DNA of 64,000 nucleotides from Adlercreutzia agrestimuris (GCF_943193125.1 NZ_CALPCX010000004.1:62001-126000); one strand, 5' to 3'; shown: positions 17,884 to 26,957, counted from the first letter of the stretch. The notes: generated by a model from the letters alone, not told the origin. Numbers and translations: made by a program.

Positions 17884-17954
17884 ACGGGGTGCAAGGTGGA
17901 AACCCTTTGCCTGAGCGTAGTTGGTTACTTGTTACCTAAATGATAGCTACCAAC
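17884..17954. other. Structured intergenic segment between the HAD and ferritin-like genes
   Basis: This 240-bp gap holds two potential hairpins: GCAAGG/CCTTTGC around 17891-17910, and GTTGGT (17920-17925) with ACCAAC (17949-17954). The GGGGTGC and CCTGAG strings superficially recall a TPP riboswitch, but the rest of that consensus is absent. No function assigned. Confidence 0.25.
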
Positions 17955-18090
17955 ATGATCATAACGTGACGCAAACGAATTCGTCATAAAATGCGCGAAA
18001 AGCCGCCCAAACGGCGTGCAGAGACTACCATGGAACACAGTTTATGCCTGCAAAGATCGCGCAGTGCATCTCTTTAGAAAGGAGTATATG

Positions 18091-18393
18091 ATGGCAATTC
18101 TCTCAAACCCGTTCGTAATGGAAGTTCCACGCAAGTTGACTGACGAAGAATTGGTGAATGCAATTCGTCAAGATATCGTAGGCGAGCTTGAAGCAATTCA
18201 CGAATACGACGCTCATGTACAAGCAACTGACAACGAAGACGCTATCAAGGTGTTGTCTGACATTCGCGATGAAGAGCGTGAGCATATGGGTGAATTGTTG
18301 GAGCTTCTTGAGCGCTTGGCGCCCGATGAGAAGGCGCTGCATGACGAAGGCCGCGAAGAAGTCCGCAACATGTTAGATAAAAAGAAGAAGTAA
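18091..18393 (+). CDS. Encapsulin-type ferritin-like protein (single EX(n)ExxH helix pair)
   Basis: 100 aa, start at the second of two adjacent ATGs (18091), six bases after AAAGGAG. The protein is two long helices: [27 protein letters not shown] and [26 protein letters not shown]. Glu32/Glu34, Glu62 and His65 (ExxH) form the half-site which dimerises to make the di-iron ferroxidase centre in encapsulated ferritins and in the ferritin-like domain of Thermotoga/Pyrococcus encapsulins. Normal members are cargo of an encapsulin shell, but no shell gene is present in this window. The charged KKKK tail has no obvious shell-targeting peptide. It is followed after five bases by msrAB, pointing to iron and oxidative-stress defence. 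Confidence 0.8.
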   Translation: MAILSNPFVMEVPRKLTDEELVNAIRQDIVGELEAIHEYDAHVQATDNEDAIKVLSDIRDEEREHMGELLELLERLAPDEKALHDEGREEVRNMLDKKKK

Positions 18394-18398
18394 GCATC

Positions 18399-19373
18399 AT
18401 GGACGCAGAAGTTATTTATGTGGCAGGTGGATGTTTTTGGGGTACTGAAGCATTTTTGCGGCAATTGCCAGGCGTCTTAGACACTGTGGTAGGGTTTGCG
18501 AATTCTCGTATCCCTGATCCGACCTATGAGCAAGTTTGCACAGGTCAAACGCACGCTGCCGAAGCAGTTTGTGTGTATTATGACCCATCGCGCATCTCCT
18601 TGCGATTGCTATTGGAAGCCTATTTTACGACGATCGATCCATTTTCGCTTAATCGTCAAGGCAACGATTGTGGTACGCAATATCGCACGGGAATTTACTG
18701 GGTCAACCCCGCCGACGAACCCATAATAGCTTCTGCAATTCTTTCGCTTGAGCGCACGCTGCAGCATCGCGTGCGTATTGAAGTCTTGCCGCTTGAAAAC
18801 TTCTATCGTGCAGAAGAGTATCATCAGGACTATCTGCAGAAAAATCCCGGCGGCTACTGCCATGTAGATCTTGGCGGCGCTCAAGCATTTGTGTCAGAGC
18901 ATGCAACAGACTTTGAAATACTTTCCCATGATTACACCAAACCTTCTCGGGAAGATTTGGAACGCTCTTTGAGCGAAGATGCCTTTGCTGTTACCCAATG
19001 CAGTGCTACGGAGCGACCTTTTAGTCATCCCTACGACGAACTCTTTGATGAAGGCATCTATGTTGATGTAGCAAGTGGCGAACCACTCTTTTCTTCGCAC
19101 GATAAATTTGACGCCGGATGTGGTTGGCCTTCTTTTGCCCGACCTATTGCCCCGTTGGTTGTTGATGAAGTGCTTGATACTTCAATTATGGGAATGCCTC
19201 GAGTAGAAGTGCGCAGTTCCACTGGTCAAAGCCACCTTGGGCATGTCTTTAATGATGGTCCCCAAGAACGAGGTGGTCAGCGCTATTGCATCAATGGCGC
19301 CGCCTTACAATTTATTCCTGTGGCCGATATGGAAAAGCTTGGATATGGTTATTTGCTTAACCAGTTTTCGTAG
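18399..19373 (+). CDS. msrAB: Bifunctional peptide methionine sulfoxide reductase MsrA-MsrB
   Basis: 324 aa fusion that repairs both S- and R-epimers of methionine sulfoxide. The MsrA domain (about 1-165) has catalytic Cys12 in GGCFWG, and the [22 protein letters not shown] and EYHQDYL motifs. The MsrB domain (about 200-320) has [31 protein letters not shown] and catalytic Cys297 in RYCINGAAL. The MsrB part lacks the two CxxC zinc motifs found in many free-standing MsrBs. No signal peptide, so cytoplasmic. It is coupled to the ferritin-like gene (five-base gap). Confidence 0.95.
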   Translation: MDAEVIYVAGGCFWGTEAFLRQLPGVLDTVVGFANSRIPDPTYEQVCTGQTHAAEAVCVYYDPSRISLRLLLEAYFTTIDPFSLNRQGNDCGTQYRTGIYWVNPADEPIIASAILSLERTLQHRVRIEVLPLENFYRAEEYHQDYLQKNPGGYCHVDLGGAQAFVSEHATDFEILSHDYTKPSREDLERSLSEDAFAVTQCSATERPFSHPYDELFDEGIYVDVASGEPLFSSHDKFDAGCGWPSFARPIAPLVVDEVLDTSIMGMPRVEVRSSTGQSHLGHVFNDGPQERGGQRYCINGAALQFIPVADMEKLGYGYLLNQFS

Positions 19374-19383
19374 GTAAGCAGCG

Positions 19384-20469
19384 CTAGCAAACCAGCATAG
19401 TTTTGTCGCCAATTTCACCAACAAGTGATTGCGTCATAAGCTTGCCCACTTTTTCAGAGGAAAGCCCTCGACCAAAAAGCGCCATCATTTTGGTAAGGGC
19501 AGCTTCGCATGTCATGTCAAGTCCTGATATGACGCCAGCATCAGCAAGTGCGTCTCCGGTTGCATAACGCTTTTGCTCTACGCCGCCAGCGGGACATTGA
19601 GTAACGTTGACAATCACTTTTCCGTTTTTAACGGCTTGTGCTATAGCATTGGTAAACCATGGCTTGCTGGGCGCATTGCCAGCACCAAAGGTGCGAAGCA
19701 CAAATCCTTGCATCTCAGGCATTGCAAGCTGGTATTCAAGACTTTCTTGGGTAAGTCCTGGATATACCGAAATAATGCCCACTGTTTGCGCCATATCTGT
19801 CTGTAGCGTCAATGGGTGCGATTGCACGACGCGGCGCAAAAAGTCCTCATGATACACAATATGTAAGTCCATATCTGCAAGAGCAGGGTAGTTAAACGAA
19901 CGAAAAGCGCCAAAATCAGTTGAGCTTTCTTTAGTGGAGCGACATCCGCGCCACAGATGCCTGCCAAATGAAATGGCCACTTCTTGCACCATGGGCTGAC
20001 CTGCGTTTGAGCCTTCGGTAATTCTTGCTGCCGCAATCTGGAGCGCCGTTATGACATTTTCAGTACCATCTTCGCGAATCTCGCCAATGGGGAGCTGGCT
20101 GCCAGTCAAAATAACTGGTTTAGCCAGCCCCTCAAGCATAAACGAGAGCGCGGATGCGGTATATGCCATGGTGTCGGTTCCGTGCAAGACAACATAGCCA
20201 TCAACCGCGTCATAGTTGTTTGCAATTACTTCGGCAATGGTTTTCCAAAGTTGAGGATCCATATTTGATGAGTCAACGGGCGGGTTGAACTCGTAGTGAG
20301 AGAGTTCATATCCAAGACGTCCAATTTTGGGGACATTTTCAATAAGATGGTCAAACGAAAAAGGAACAAGTGCACCACTTTTGGCGTCCTCGATCATGCC
20401 AATTGTGCCCCCGGTATAGATAACCATAATGCGAGGTGCTTGGGTTTGGGTTTTGGAAGCGGTGGACAT
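19384..20469 (-). CDS. ansA: Type I (cytoplasmic) L-asparaginase
   Basis: 361 aa from ATG 20469, which follows AAGGAG with good spacing. Catalytic Thr22 lies in IYTGGTIGM, the second Thr in VVLHGTDTMAYTASALSFML, with the family stretch GSQLPIGEIREDGTENVITALQIAA. It hydrolyses asparagine to aspartate and ammonia. No signal peptide, consistent with AnsA rather than periplasmic AnsB. It lies 33 bases downstream of the purine permease gene on the same strand and is probably co-transcribed, suggesting a shared nitrogen-salvage role. Its 3' end is 10 bases from msrAB (convergent) with no terminator between. Confidence 0.93.
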   Translation of the reverse strand: MSTASKTQTQAPRIMVIYTGGTIGMIEDAKSGALVPFSFDHLIENVPKIGRLGYELSHYEFNPPVDSSNMDPQLWKTIAEVIANNYDAVDGYVVLHGTDTMAYTASALSFMLEGLAKPVILTGSQLPIGEIREDGTENVITALQIAAARITEGSNAGQPMVQEVAISFGRHLWRGCRSTKESSTDFGAFRSFNYPALADMDLHIVYHEDFLRRVVQSHPLTLQTDMAQTVGIISVYPGLTQESLEYQLAMPEMQGFVLRTFGAGNAPSKPWFTNAIAQAVKNGKVIVNVTQCPAGGVEQKRYATGDALADAGVISGLDMTCEAALTKMMALFGRGLSSEKVGKLMTQSLVGEIGDKTMLVC

Positions 20470-20502
20470 ATAAACTCCTTTTCGTTTGGTTTGCGCAAAC
20501 AA

Positions 20503-21813
20503 TTATGCAAACAAGAACATAACAAGGAAGGCTGCAGCTGCCACCCACATAAGCGGTTTAACTTCGCGCGCCTTTCCTCGAGCAAGCATCAGCAAAACGT
20601 AGGCAATAAAGCCCAAGCCGATACCATTGGTAATGGAATAGGTGAAGGGAATGCCAACGATAATCAAAAATGCAGGGAAAGAAACTTCAGCATTATCCCA
20701 AGCAATAGAACCAACTTCCGACATAATCAAGAAGCCAACAACCACTAAAGCGCCGCAGGTTGCTGCGCTTGACACCATGCCGAAAAGTGGTGCCAAAAAG
20801 GCGCAGATGATAAACATAAGACCAACAATGAGGTTGGAAAAACCTGTTCGTGCGCCTGCTGCTACGCCTGATGCTGACTCCAAAAAGCAGGTAACCGAAC
20901 TTGCGCCAAAGAAGCCGCCAAGAATTGCGCCTCCAGAGTCAACGGTCAAAATAGCTTTGATATCCTCAACGTCGCCTTTTTCGTCAATAAAGTCACCTTC
21001 TTTTGCAATGGCAACAGCGGTGCCCAAGGTGTCAAAAAAGTCACTCATCAGCAAGCTGAATACAAAGAGCAGAAGTGCTGGCTCTAAAAAGACGTGCACG
21101 ATTGCAGGAGTGCCATCAACCATTTGGAAGGGAGCGGCGAAAGCGGAAAAGTCCAAGCCAAGACTCCATGACTGAGGCAGGGGAGTGACACCGAGCGGAA
21201 TGCCAATAATGACAGCCACGATAATTGATATGAGGAGGGCTCCAGGTACGCTCATAAGTGTAAGAATGATAGCGGAAAGGAGCGCAACTATCGCAACGAT
21301 TGAAGAGGGCTCAGTCAGCGCACCAAGCGCAATGAGCGTTGAATCATCAGAAACGATAAGACCTGCGCCTTTAAGACCAATGAAGGTAATTAAAAGGCCA
21401 ATGCCGATGCCAATGGCTTGGCGCAGATCAAGTGGAATAGCATCCATAACTGCTTGACGGAGACCGCCTAACACAAGCGCCAAGATAACTATACCCTCAA
21501 GGAGAATGACCGCCATAGCAACGCGCCAGTCAATGCCCAGCGCACCGCACATGCCATAGGCCACAACTGCGTTGATGCCCATGCCTGATGCCAATGCAAT
21601 AGGTCGGTTAGCAAAGATGCCCATAGCTATGGTAGCAAGAGCGGCACTAATGCAAGTTGCGGTCAATGCTGCTTCAAACGGTACTCCCGCATCACTTAAA
21701 ATAGCTGGATTGACTGCAACGATATAAGCCATAGCCAAAAACGTTGTCAAACCGCCGATAACCTCGGTTCTATACGAGGATCCGCGTTGTTTGATCTTGA
21801 AGAATTCCTCCAT
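20503..21813 (-). CDS. NCS2 family purine permease (AzgA/PbuG-like)
   Basis: 436 aa from ATG 21813 (SD GAAGGGG), with about 13-14 membrane segments. The N-terminus EVIGGLTTFLAMAYIVAVNPAIL, the ASGMGINAVVAYGM loop, and SLLMSDFFDTLGTAVAIAKEGDF are diagnostic of the AzgA-type branch (adenine, guanine, hypoxanthine uptake by proton symport) rather than the UraA branch. First gene of a likely operon with ansA. A perfect hairpin lies immediately upstream of the SD. Confidence 0.92.
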   Translation of the reverse strand: MEEFFKIKQRGSSYRTEVIGGLTTFLAMAYIVAVNPAILSDAGVPFEAALTATCISAALATIAMGIFANRPIALASGMGINAVVAYGMCGALGIDWRVAMAVILLEGIVILALVLGGLRQAVMDAIPLDLRQAIGIGIGLLITFIGLKGAGLIVSDDSTLIALGALTEPSSIVAIVALLSAIILTLMSVPGALLISIIVAVIIGIPLGVTPLPQSWSLGLDFSAFAAPFQMVDGTPAIVHVFLEPALLLFVFSLLMSDFFDTLGTAVAIAKEGDFIDEKGDVEDIKAILTVDSGGAILGGFFGASSVTCFLESASGVAAGARTGFSNLIVGLMFIICAFLAPLFGMVSSAATCGALVVVGFLIMSEVGSIAWDNAEVSFPAFLIIVGIPFTYSITNGIGLGFIAYVLLMLARGKAREVKPLMWVAAAAFLVMFLFA

Positions 21814-21822
21814 TTTTACCCC

Positions 21823-21844
21823 TTCGTTATGCCGACATAACGAA
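21823..21844 (-). promoter_or_regulatory. Perfect 9-bp palindrome/hairpin at the start of the purine permease transcript
   Basis: TTCGTTATG and CATAACGAA with a four-base spacer, ending at the SD of the permease. On the minus strand a TATTAT -10-like element lies about six to seven bases upstream, so the palindrome would cover about +1 to +22. It could be a repressor operator or a mRNA hairpin that controls access to the SD. It does not fit the purine riboswitch consensus. Confidence 0.5.
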
Positions 21845-21924
21845 TCACATAATAGCAGGTTATGCATGAGAAACTCATCAAATGAAAGCCAACTTTTCCG
21901 CGTTTGCCACTATACTGTTTACCT

Positions 21925-22752
21925 ATGACTCATAAAGCTAATTCTCATATCCATCTTAAACTGCATGTTCTCGCAAGTGGCTCAAAGGGAAATGCTTCAA
22001 TAGTGGAGTGTGCAGACACCGGTGAAGGTTTCGTTATTGACTGCGGTATTTGTAAGCGGGACTTTTTTGCGCGTTGCGAAGAGGTGGGCTTTGATACGCA
22101 GCGCATCCGGGCGTTTTTTGTCACCCATGAGCATTCAGACCACACTAAAGGCTTGGGTGTGGTTATGCGGGGTCTTGCCAAACAAGGAATTCGTCCGCTT
22201 TTGCTCACCCATCCATCTATTGTGCGCGCTTCATCAAAGGTTGATGAGGTTGTCTCGCAGAAGCTGTGTGACTATGTAGAGCTTGCGCCCAATCGGATCT
22301 ACCAATTGTCAAATGTTTATGTGCATCCTTTCAGCACATCGCATGACGCTGCAGCCTCTTTTGGCTTTCGCTTTATGTATGGTCAAGACGCTTTGGGATA
22401 CATCACCGACACGGGTATTGTTTTGCCCGAAGCGCATAATGCACTTTTGGGTGTTCGTATCTTGGCGCTTGAATCCAACCATGATATTTGCATGCTCAAC
22501 GAAGGCGACTATCCTTACGACCTTAAGCGGCGCGTGCAATCAGATCGCGGCCACCTGTCTAACGAGCAGGCTGCCGATGAGCTTGCAGCGCTGCTTCACG
22601 TTGGCTTAGAACAGGTTGTTGCCATGCATGTTTCGCAAAACAACAATACCTATCGGCTGCCCGCTCAAATGCTTCAGCGCAAGATAAATGAGGCGGGATA
22701 CACGACGCAGGTATGTGTTGCCTATCAGGATCGAGCGGTCAGCGTAGGTTAA
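21925..22752 (+). CDS. Metallo-beta-lactamase fold hydrolase of the YycJ/WalJ family
   Basis: 275 aa from ATG 21925. Metal-binding motif FFVTHEHSDHTKG (HxHxDH) near residue 69, then a GYITDTGIVLPEAHNALLGVRILALESNHD segment and a late His in VVAMHVSQNNNT. The N-terminal VLASGSKGNASIVE is typical of YycJ, a probable DNA-processing nuclease. A TATACT element (21911-21916) ends eight bases before the ATG and no SD is present, so the mRNA is probably leaderless. It is divergent from the purine permease gene; its stop overlaps that of the LuxR gene. Confidence 0.87.
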   Translation: MTHKANSHIHLKLHVLASGSKGNASIVECADTGEGFVIDCGICKRDFFARCEEVGFDTQRIRAFFVTHEHSDHTKGLGVVMRGLAKQGIRPLLLTHPSIVRASSKVDEVVSQKLCDYVELAPNRIYQLSNVYVHPFSTSHDAAASFGFRFMYGQDALGYITDTGIVLPEAHNALLGVRILALESNHDICMLNEGDYPYDLKRRVQSDRGHLSNEQAADELAALLHVGLEQVVAMHVSQNNNTYRLPAQMLQRKINEAGYTTQVCVAYQDRAVSVG

Positions 22753-23444
22753 AAATTGTCAGATTGTTCGCTGAGTCCTTGGTAGTAGGCAACAGCAAGC
22801 TGCGTGCGATTTGTGAGGTTTTGTTTTGCCAAAATGGAACTAATGTGGTTGCGAATAGTTCCTTCCGATAAAAAGAGTTCTGCTGCAATTTCATGATTGT
22901 CTTTACCTTGAGCAACCAATCGCACAACGGCTAATTCGCGTTTGGTGAGATCTGAAAAGCAATCAAGCTGTGGTTTGCTGGGGGTATGAGCGTTGTTCTG
23001 TTGGGAGAGATAGCGTTCACGAATATCGTCATAGGCAAACTTGAGACCCGCAAGTTCTGAATTGCTTCGTATGTCGCGAATTGCTAGAAGGGTTGATACG
23101 CCACAAAGAAGCCACGTTGGAATAAGTGCTTGCAGTGATGTAAACCCCATAATAGTTGCAGTAATGAGTGATGCTACCCACAAAAGACGGAGAGTCCATG
23201 AGTGTTCATGGAGCGACACATAAGCGATGAGAGCTAAAAGAGGGGCAAACTGCGAAAAGACAAGAGGGCACAGGCAGGAAATGATAAGGGTGAAAACTTG
23301 TACCTTATGAGGCGCAAGCCAACAGATGCAGATAAAAATAATGGCGCTCAGCAGTGCTACCACACCCAGTGATGAGGGTAAGGTGCCCGCCAGAAGTGCC
23401 ACGCATAAAGCCAGAATTATTATTTCGTCAATGAGTGTATGCAT
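22749..23444 (-). CDS. LuxR-type regulator with N-terminal membrane domain
   Basis: 231 aa from ATG 23444. About five hydrophobic helices fill residues 1-130, a short linker follows, and a C-terminal LuxR HTH reads LTKRELAVVRLVAQGKDNHEIAAELFLSEGTIRNHISSILAKQNLTNRTQLAVAY. There is no receiver domain; the membrane part is probably the sensor. A consensus TATAAT (minus strand, 23456-23451) ends six bases before the ATG and there is no SD, so the message is likely leaderless. It is divergent from the ABC exporter at 23571-26951, which is its natural target. Confidence 0.85.
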   Translation of the reverse strand: MHTLIDEIIILALCVALLAGTLPSSLGVVALLSAIIFICICWLAPHKVQVFTLIISCLCPLVFSQFAPLLALIAYVSLHEHSWTLRLLWVASLITATIMGFTSLQALIPTWLLCGVSTLLAIRDIRSNSELAGLKFAYDDIRERYLSQQNNAHTPSKPQLDCFSDLTKRELAVVRLVAQGKDNHEIAAELFLSEGTIRNHISSILAKQNLTNRTQLAVAYYQGLSEQSDNF

Positions 23445-23495
23445 GCTTGCATTATACCTACTGCGCGCCTGGTCAGAAACATAATACGTAAATCC

Positions 23496-23509
23496 ATGAC
23501 AAATGTCAT
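23496..23509. promoter_or_regulatory. Palindrome between the LuxR gene and the ABC exporter operon
   Basis: ATGACA-AA-TGTCAT, a perfect 6-2-6 inverted repeat about 50 bp upstream of the LuxR start and 62 bp upstream of the ABC ATG. Dimeric LuxR/NarL-type HTH proteins often bind such short dyads, so this is a candidate site for the product of the divergent gene. Confidence 0.5.
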
Positions 23510-23570
23510 ATGGGCAGATATGTGCATATTTGACACAATGACGCAATCAAAGACATCAAAGGAGTTTGAG

Positions 23571-24506
23571 ATGGAAGATGTGGTTTGGGTTAAAAACCTG
23601 GTAAAGCGCTACGACGATGTTGTTGCTCTTGATCACTTTTCGCTTGAGATTGCGCAGGGTGAGATATTTGGGCTTTTGGGTCCAAATGGAAGCGGTAAAA
23701 CGACCGCTATCAATTGTATTTTGCAGCTTCTTAGTTACGACAAAGGTGAAATCAAGCTATTCGGTCAGCCAATGACACAAACAAGCTATGACCTTAAACG
23801 CCGCATAGGCGTTGTACCGCAAAACGTGGCGGTATTTGAGTCGCTCACGGTTCGCGAAAACATTGATTATTTTTGCGGATTGTATGTGACTGACAAGCAT
23901 GAACGAAAGCGTCTGGTGGATGAAGCGCTTGAGTTTGTGGGGCTTGAAGACTATGAGCGCAGCCGGCCCAAGAAACTTTCGGGCGGCTTGCTTCGCCGTC
24001 TTAATATTGCTTGTGGCATTGCGCATAAGCCACAACTGGTGTTTTTTGACGAACCCACGGTAGCGGTTGATCCGCAGTCACGCGCATCCATTCTAGAAGG
24101 GATTATGCGCATGAATGCTCAAGGGACAACAGTGGTGTATACGAGCCATTATATGGAAGAAGTAGAGCAAATATGCACGCGCATTATGATTATGGACAAG
24201 GGTCAAACGCTGGCATGTGGCAGTAATGAAGAACTCAAAGAGCTCGTTCACGCAGGCGAAAAAATTACTATTGAAGCAGAGGTTTCGCAGGCAGCGCTTA
24301 TGCGCATTCAGGCGCTTGATCACGTGATGGCTGCGCGGGTGCATAAGGGCCGTTTAGAGGTGACGTGCGAAAACGCCGAGCATAATGTTGCCGATGTCTT
24401 AGCGGAACTGGCGAAAGCAAAAATTCGACCTGGTCGTATTTGGGCAGAACCGCCAACACTGCAGGATGTTTTTTTGGAAATTACCGGTCGCGAATTGCGC
24501 GATTAG
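23571..24506 (+). CDS. ABC exporter ATP-binding protein (DrrA/CcmA-like)
   Basis: 311 aa from ATG 23571 (SD AAAGGAG). Walker A GPNGSGKTT near residue 40, Q-loop GVVPQN, signature LSGGLLRRLNIACGIAH, Walker B LVFFDEPTVAVDPQS, H-loop YTSHYMEE. The residue after Walker B is Val-Ala-Val-Asp rather than the usual GLD. The ~90-residue C-terminal domain is as in DrrA-type ATPases. It powers the two ABC-2 permeases encoded next. Candidate cargos are antimicrobials or lipids; none can be read from the sequence. Confidence 0.92.
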   Translation: MEDVVWVKNLVKRYDDVVALDHFSLEIAQGEIFGLLGPNGSGKTTAINCILQLLSYDKGEIKLFGQPMTQTSYDLKRRIGVVPQNVAVFESLTVRENIDYFCGLYVTDKHERKRLVDEALEFVGLEDYERSRPKKLSGGLLRRLNIACGIAHKPQLVFFDEPTVAVDPQSRASILEGIMRMNAQGTTVVYTSHYMEEVEQICTRIMIMDKGQTLACGSNEELKELVHAGEKITIEAEVSQAALMRIQALDHVMAARVHKGRLEVTCENAEHNVADVLAELAKAKIRPGRIWAEPPTLQDVFLEITGRELRD

Positions 24507-24526
24507 ACAAACGGGCGGTGGTATTG

Positions 24527-25732
24527 ATGCTTATAACAGTTCGCTATACGCTCATGAATTTGATAAGAACACCCGGTATTTTAATTTGGACGTTGGTGTT
24601 TCCGCTTATTCTATCAACGGTTTTCGTGGCGATGTTTTCCTCTATTGAGAAGATGGCTGGTGAACAATCGGTACGCGTGGTGGTAGTAACGCCTGAGCAA
24701 ACCGATGAAGGAGCGTCTTTTGAGGCATTTTTGGATGCAGTAGGAGGAAGTGAAGGTTCATCTGAAGAAACTCCGTTGCTTGACATCACCTATGTTGACA
24801 CAGAAGACGAAGCAAGGGCTTTAGTGAATGATCATTTGCAAGACGATCAACCCTTTGCAGGGTATGTGGTGCTCAAAGAAGGTTTGCCAGAGGTGTATGT
24901 AATTGGCAAACAAAGCGCTGATGGTATGGGCTCTGTAGCTCCTTCAATTCTGTCGCTCATTATGGATTCTTACCGTGAACGTAGGGCGCTTGTTGGCCAA
25001 CTGATAGATGAGAATCCTTCAGCATTGGCAGATCCGGTCTTTATTCAGAGTTTGAGTGAGCAGGCAAAAGTCACCCAACAGGTGCAGCTCACTGTGCATC
25101 ATCCTCAAGAAACTATACGCTTCTACTTTGCACTATTGGGTATGGCGTCTTTGTTTGGTGGCTCTGTAGGCATAGTGGCAATTCAGCTTCTTAAGCCCAA
25201 TATTTCAAGTCTTGGAGCGAGGCGAGCGATTGGGGCAATGACGCACGCTAAGACGGTTGCTGGGACAATTTTTGCATGCTGGATGCTTTGTTTTGCCTGT
25301 TTGTGTGTGACGTTTATGTACTTGCGATTTGTCGCGCAGATAGATTTTGGTGGCAGAGATCTTGCAGCTTTAATTGTGCTTGCGCTTTCGTCTCTTTTGG
25401 CAACGGCGCTTGGCTGTGCAATTTCATCCATTCCAAAAATACCCGAAGATGGTAAAAGTGGTCTTTTAACAGGAATTGTTTGTTTTGCATCGCTCTTTGC
25501 GGGGTTGTATGGCCAGCCTACTATGGAGCTTGCTGACGCTGTTGCAAAAACCGCTCCTGTGCTTGAGTTGATTAATCCTGCAGCACAAATTTCGCAGTCG
25601 TTTTATAGCATTACCTACTACGACTCATACGAGCCACTCATAGGTCATCTTGTGATCTTAATGGCAATGACACTTGTCTTTTTTGCGCTTTCGGTTCAGT
25701 CCTTAAGGAGGCAGCGCTATGCAAGTCTTTAA
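24527..25732 (+). CDS. ABC-2 type permease subunit 1
   Basis: 401 aa from ATG 24527 (weak SD GGTGG). One N-terminal membrane helix (residues ~15-37, IRTPGILIWTLVFPLILSTVFVAMF), a ~150-residue extracytoplasmic domain, then five helices from about residue 205. This is the architecture of YhgE/ABC-2_membrane_3-type exporters, where the large external domain sits between TM1 and TM2. The gene overlaps the next one by 14 bases. With subunit 2 it should form a heterodimeric exporter. Confidence 0.87.
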   Translation: MLITVRYTLMNLIRTPGILIWTLVFPLILSTVFVAMFSSIEKMAGEQSVRVVVVTPEQTDEGASFEAFLDAVGGSEGSSEETPLLDITYVDTEDEARALVNDHLQDDQPFAGYVVLKEGLPEVYVIGKQSADGMGSVAPSILSLIMDSYRERRALVGQLIDENPSALADPVFIQSLSEQAKVTQQVQLTVHHPQETIRFYFALLGMASLFGGSVGIVAIQLLKPNISSLGARRAIGAMTHAKTVAGTIFACWMLCFACLCVTFMYLRFVAQIDFGGRDLAALIVLALSSLLATALGCAISSIPKIPEDGKSGLLTGIVCFASLFAGLYGQPTMELADAVAKTAPVLELINPAAQISQSFYSITYYDSYEPLIGHLVILMAMTLVFFALSVQSLRRQRYASL

Positions 25733-26951
25733 ATGTGCGCTCAATGTCATTTTTCGCAATAAGATTTTTCCGCTTGTCTACATTGTGGGACTGAGCTTTA
25801 TGGGGCTTTTCATGGCGTGGAGTTTTGACTTTGGGAGTCAGTCGTCTGAATTTGAGTTAGCGCGCGCAGACTATGCGGTCGTGGACAGAGATCAAAGCCA
25901 ACTATCTCATGGCATTATTGATGCGCTTAATCTATCGGGCGAGCGTGTAGAGGTTGCAGACGATATTCGGGCATTTCAAGATGCAGTTGCAAAGGGGGAG
26001 ATTGATTATCTTCTCATAATTCCTCATGGCTATCAGGCAAGTTTTGAAAAGGCAGTGCAAGAACAAGCGGCATTGCCCATGATGGATATGGCGTTTAGTT
26101 TCAATTCATTGGAAGGGCGGTTTGTTAACGAACAAGTAGAAAACTACCTCGGCATCATGCAGTCTTTAATGCTGGCGTATCCTGATGCCAGCTTGGATAA
26201 GCTTACGACAGATGCTCAGGAAATACTGTCTGACCGAGTGTCGGTTTCGTTTATTGAAAGCACTTCAAAAGTCAGTGCAATTGACCAACTGACATTTTAC
26301 TTACAGTGGTCAACGTATTCGCTTTTTGCAGGAATTGTCGTTTGTGTTGGAATGTTATGCTCAACATTTTCCCGTGTAGATGTGCGCAGAAGAAATCTTG
26401 TTTCGCCTCTGTCGTATCTTTCTTATAACGCTCAGTTGGCGCTTTCTTGTTTGATGTTTGTACTCATTGCATGGGCATGGACATTTATGCTTGCAGTTGT
26501 TGCTTTCCCTGCTGCAATAGAGCAAATGGGTGCAATAGCTCTTGTGTGGTGCGCGCTGTCAGTATTAGTGTTTTGCCTCATTCCTTTGGCTGTTGGTTAT
26601 TTGCTTGGGCAAATGGGAGCCGCTGATATCATGTGTAATGCTGTTGGCAACATTGTGGGTTTGGTACTTTCGTTTTTGGGCGGCGCATGGATTTCGTTGG
26701 AATTATTGGCGCCCGAAATTAGAGCTTTTGCCCAGTGGTTACCGTGCTATTGGTATAACGACGCTTGTTCGCAGGCGGCACATTTCGGTGCGAACCCAAG
26801 TTCTCAGGAGTTGTTTGCTGTTGCTCAGGATTGGGCGGTGATGCTTCTGTTTACGCTGGCGCTTTTTGGCGTGTCGCTTTTGATTGGGCGATTGCGTACC
26901 CAGACCATGCAAGCAGGAGGCAATGCCGCTGCAACAGTAGTAGTTCGCTAG
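25719..26951 (+). CDS. ABC-2 type permease subunit 2
   Basis: 410 aa with the same plan as its partner: TM1 at about residues 12-35, an external domain to about 190, and five or six C-terminal helices. GGAGGCAGCGCT precedes the ATG, which lies inside the 3' end of subunit 1. The external domain contains DYAVVDRDQSQLSHGIIDAL, a pattern common in these exporters. Last gene of the LuxR-linked operon. Confidence 0.87.
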   Translation: MQVFKCALNVIFRNKIFPLVYIVGLSFMGLFMAWSFDFGSQSSEFELARADYAVVDRDQSQLSHGIIDALNLSGERVEVADDIRAFQDAVAKGEIDYLLIIPHGYQASFEKAVQEQAALPMMDMAFSFNSLEGRFVNEQVENYLGIMQSLMLAYPDASLDKLTTDAQEILSDRVSVSFIESTSKVSAIDQLTFYLQWSTYSLFAGIVVCVGMLCSTFSRVDVRRRNLVSPLSYLSYNAQLALSCLMFVLIAWAWTFMLAVVAFPAAIEQMGAIALVWCALSVLVFCLIPLAVGYLLGQMGAADIMCNAVGNIVGLVLSFLGGAWISLELLAPEIRAFAQWLPCYWYNDACSQAAHFGANPSSQELFAVAQDWAVMLLFTLALFGVSLLIGRLRTQTMQAGGNAAATVVVR

Positions 26952-26957
26952 GTTTTG

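Noticed and set aside
17884..17935. TPP riboswitch
   Set aside because: Only GGGGTGC and CCTGAG strings match; the conserved remainder is missing and neither neighbour is a thiamine gene.
21845..21900. Purine riboswitch before the purine permease
   Set aside because: No purine aptamer consensus (no paired loop motifs) in the ~90-base leader; only a palindrome is seen.
24440..24526. Longer start of permease subunit 1
   Set aside because: It lies inside the ATPase gene, begins with TTG and has no SD; membrane protein similarity starts at ATG 24527.
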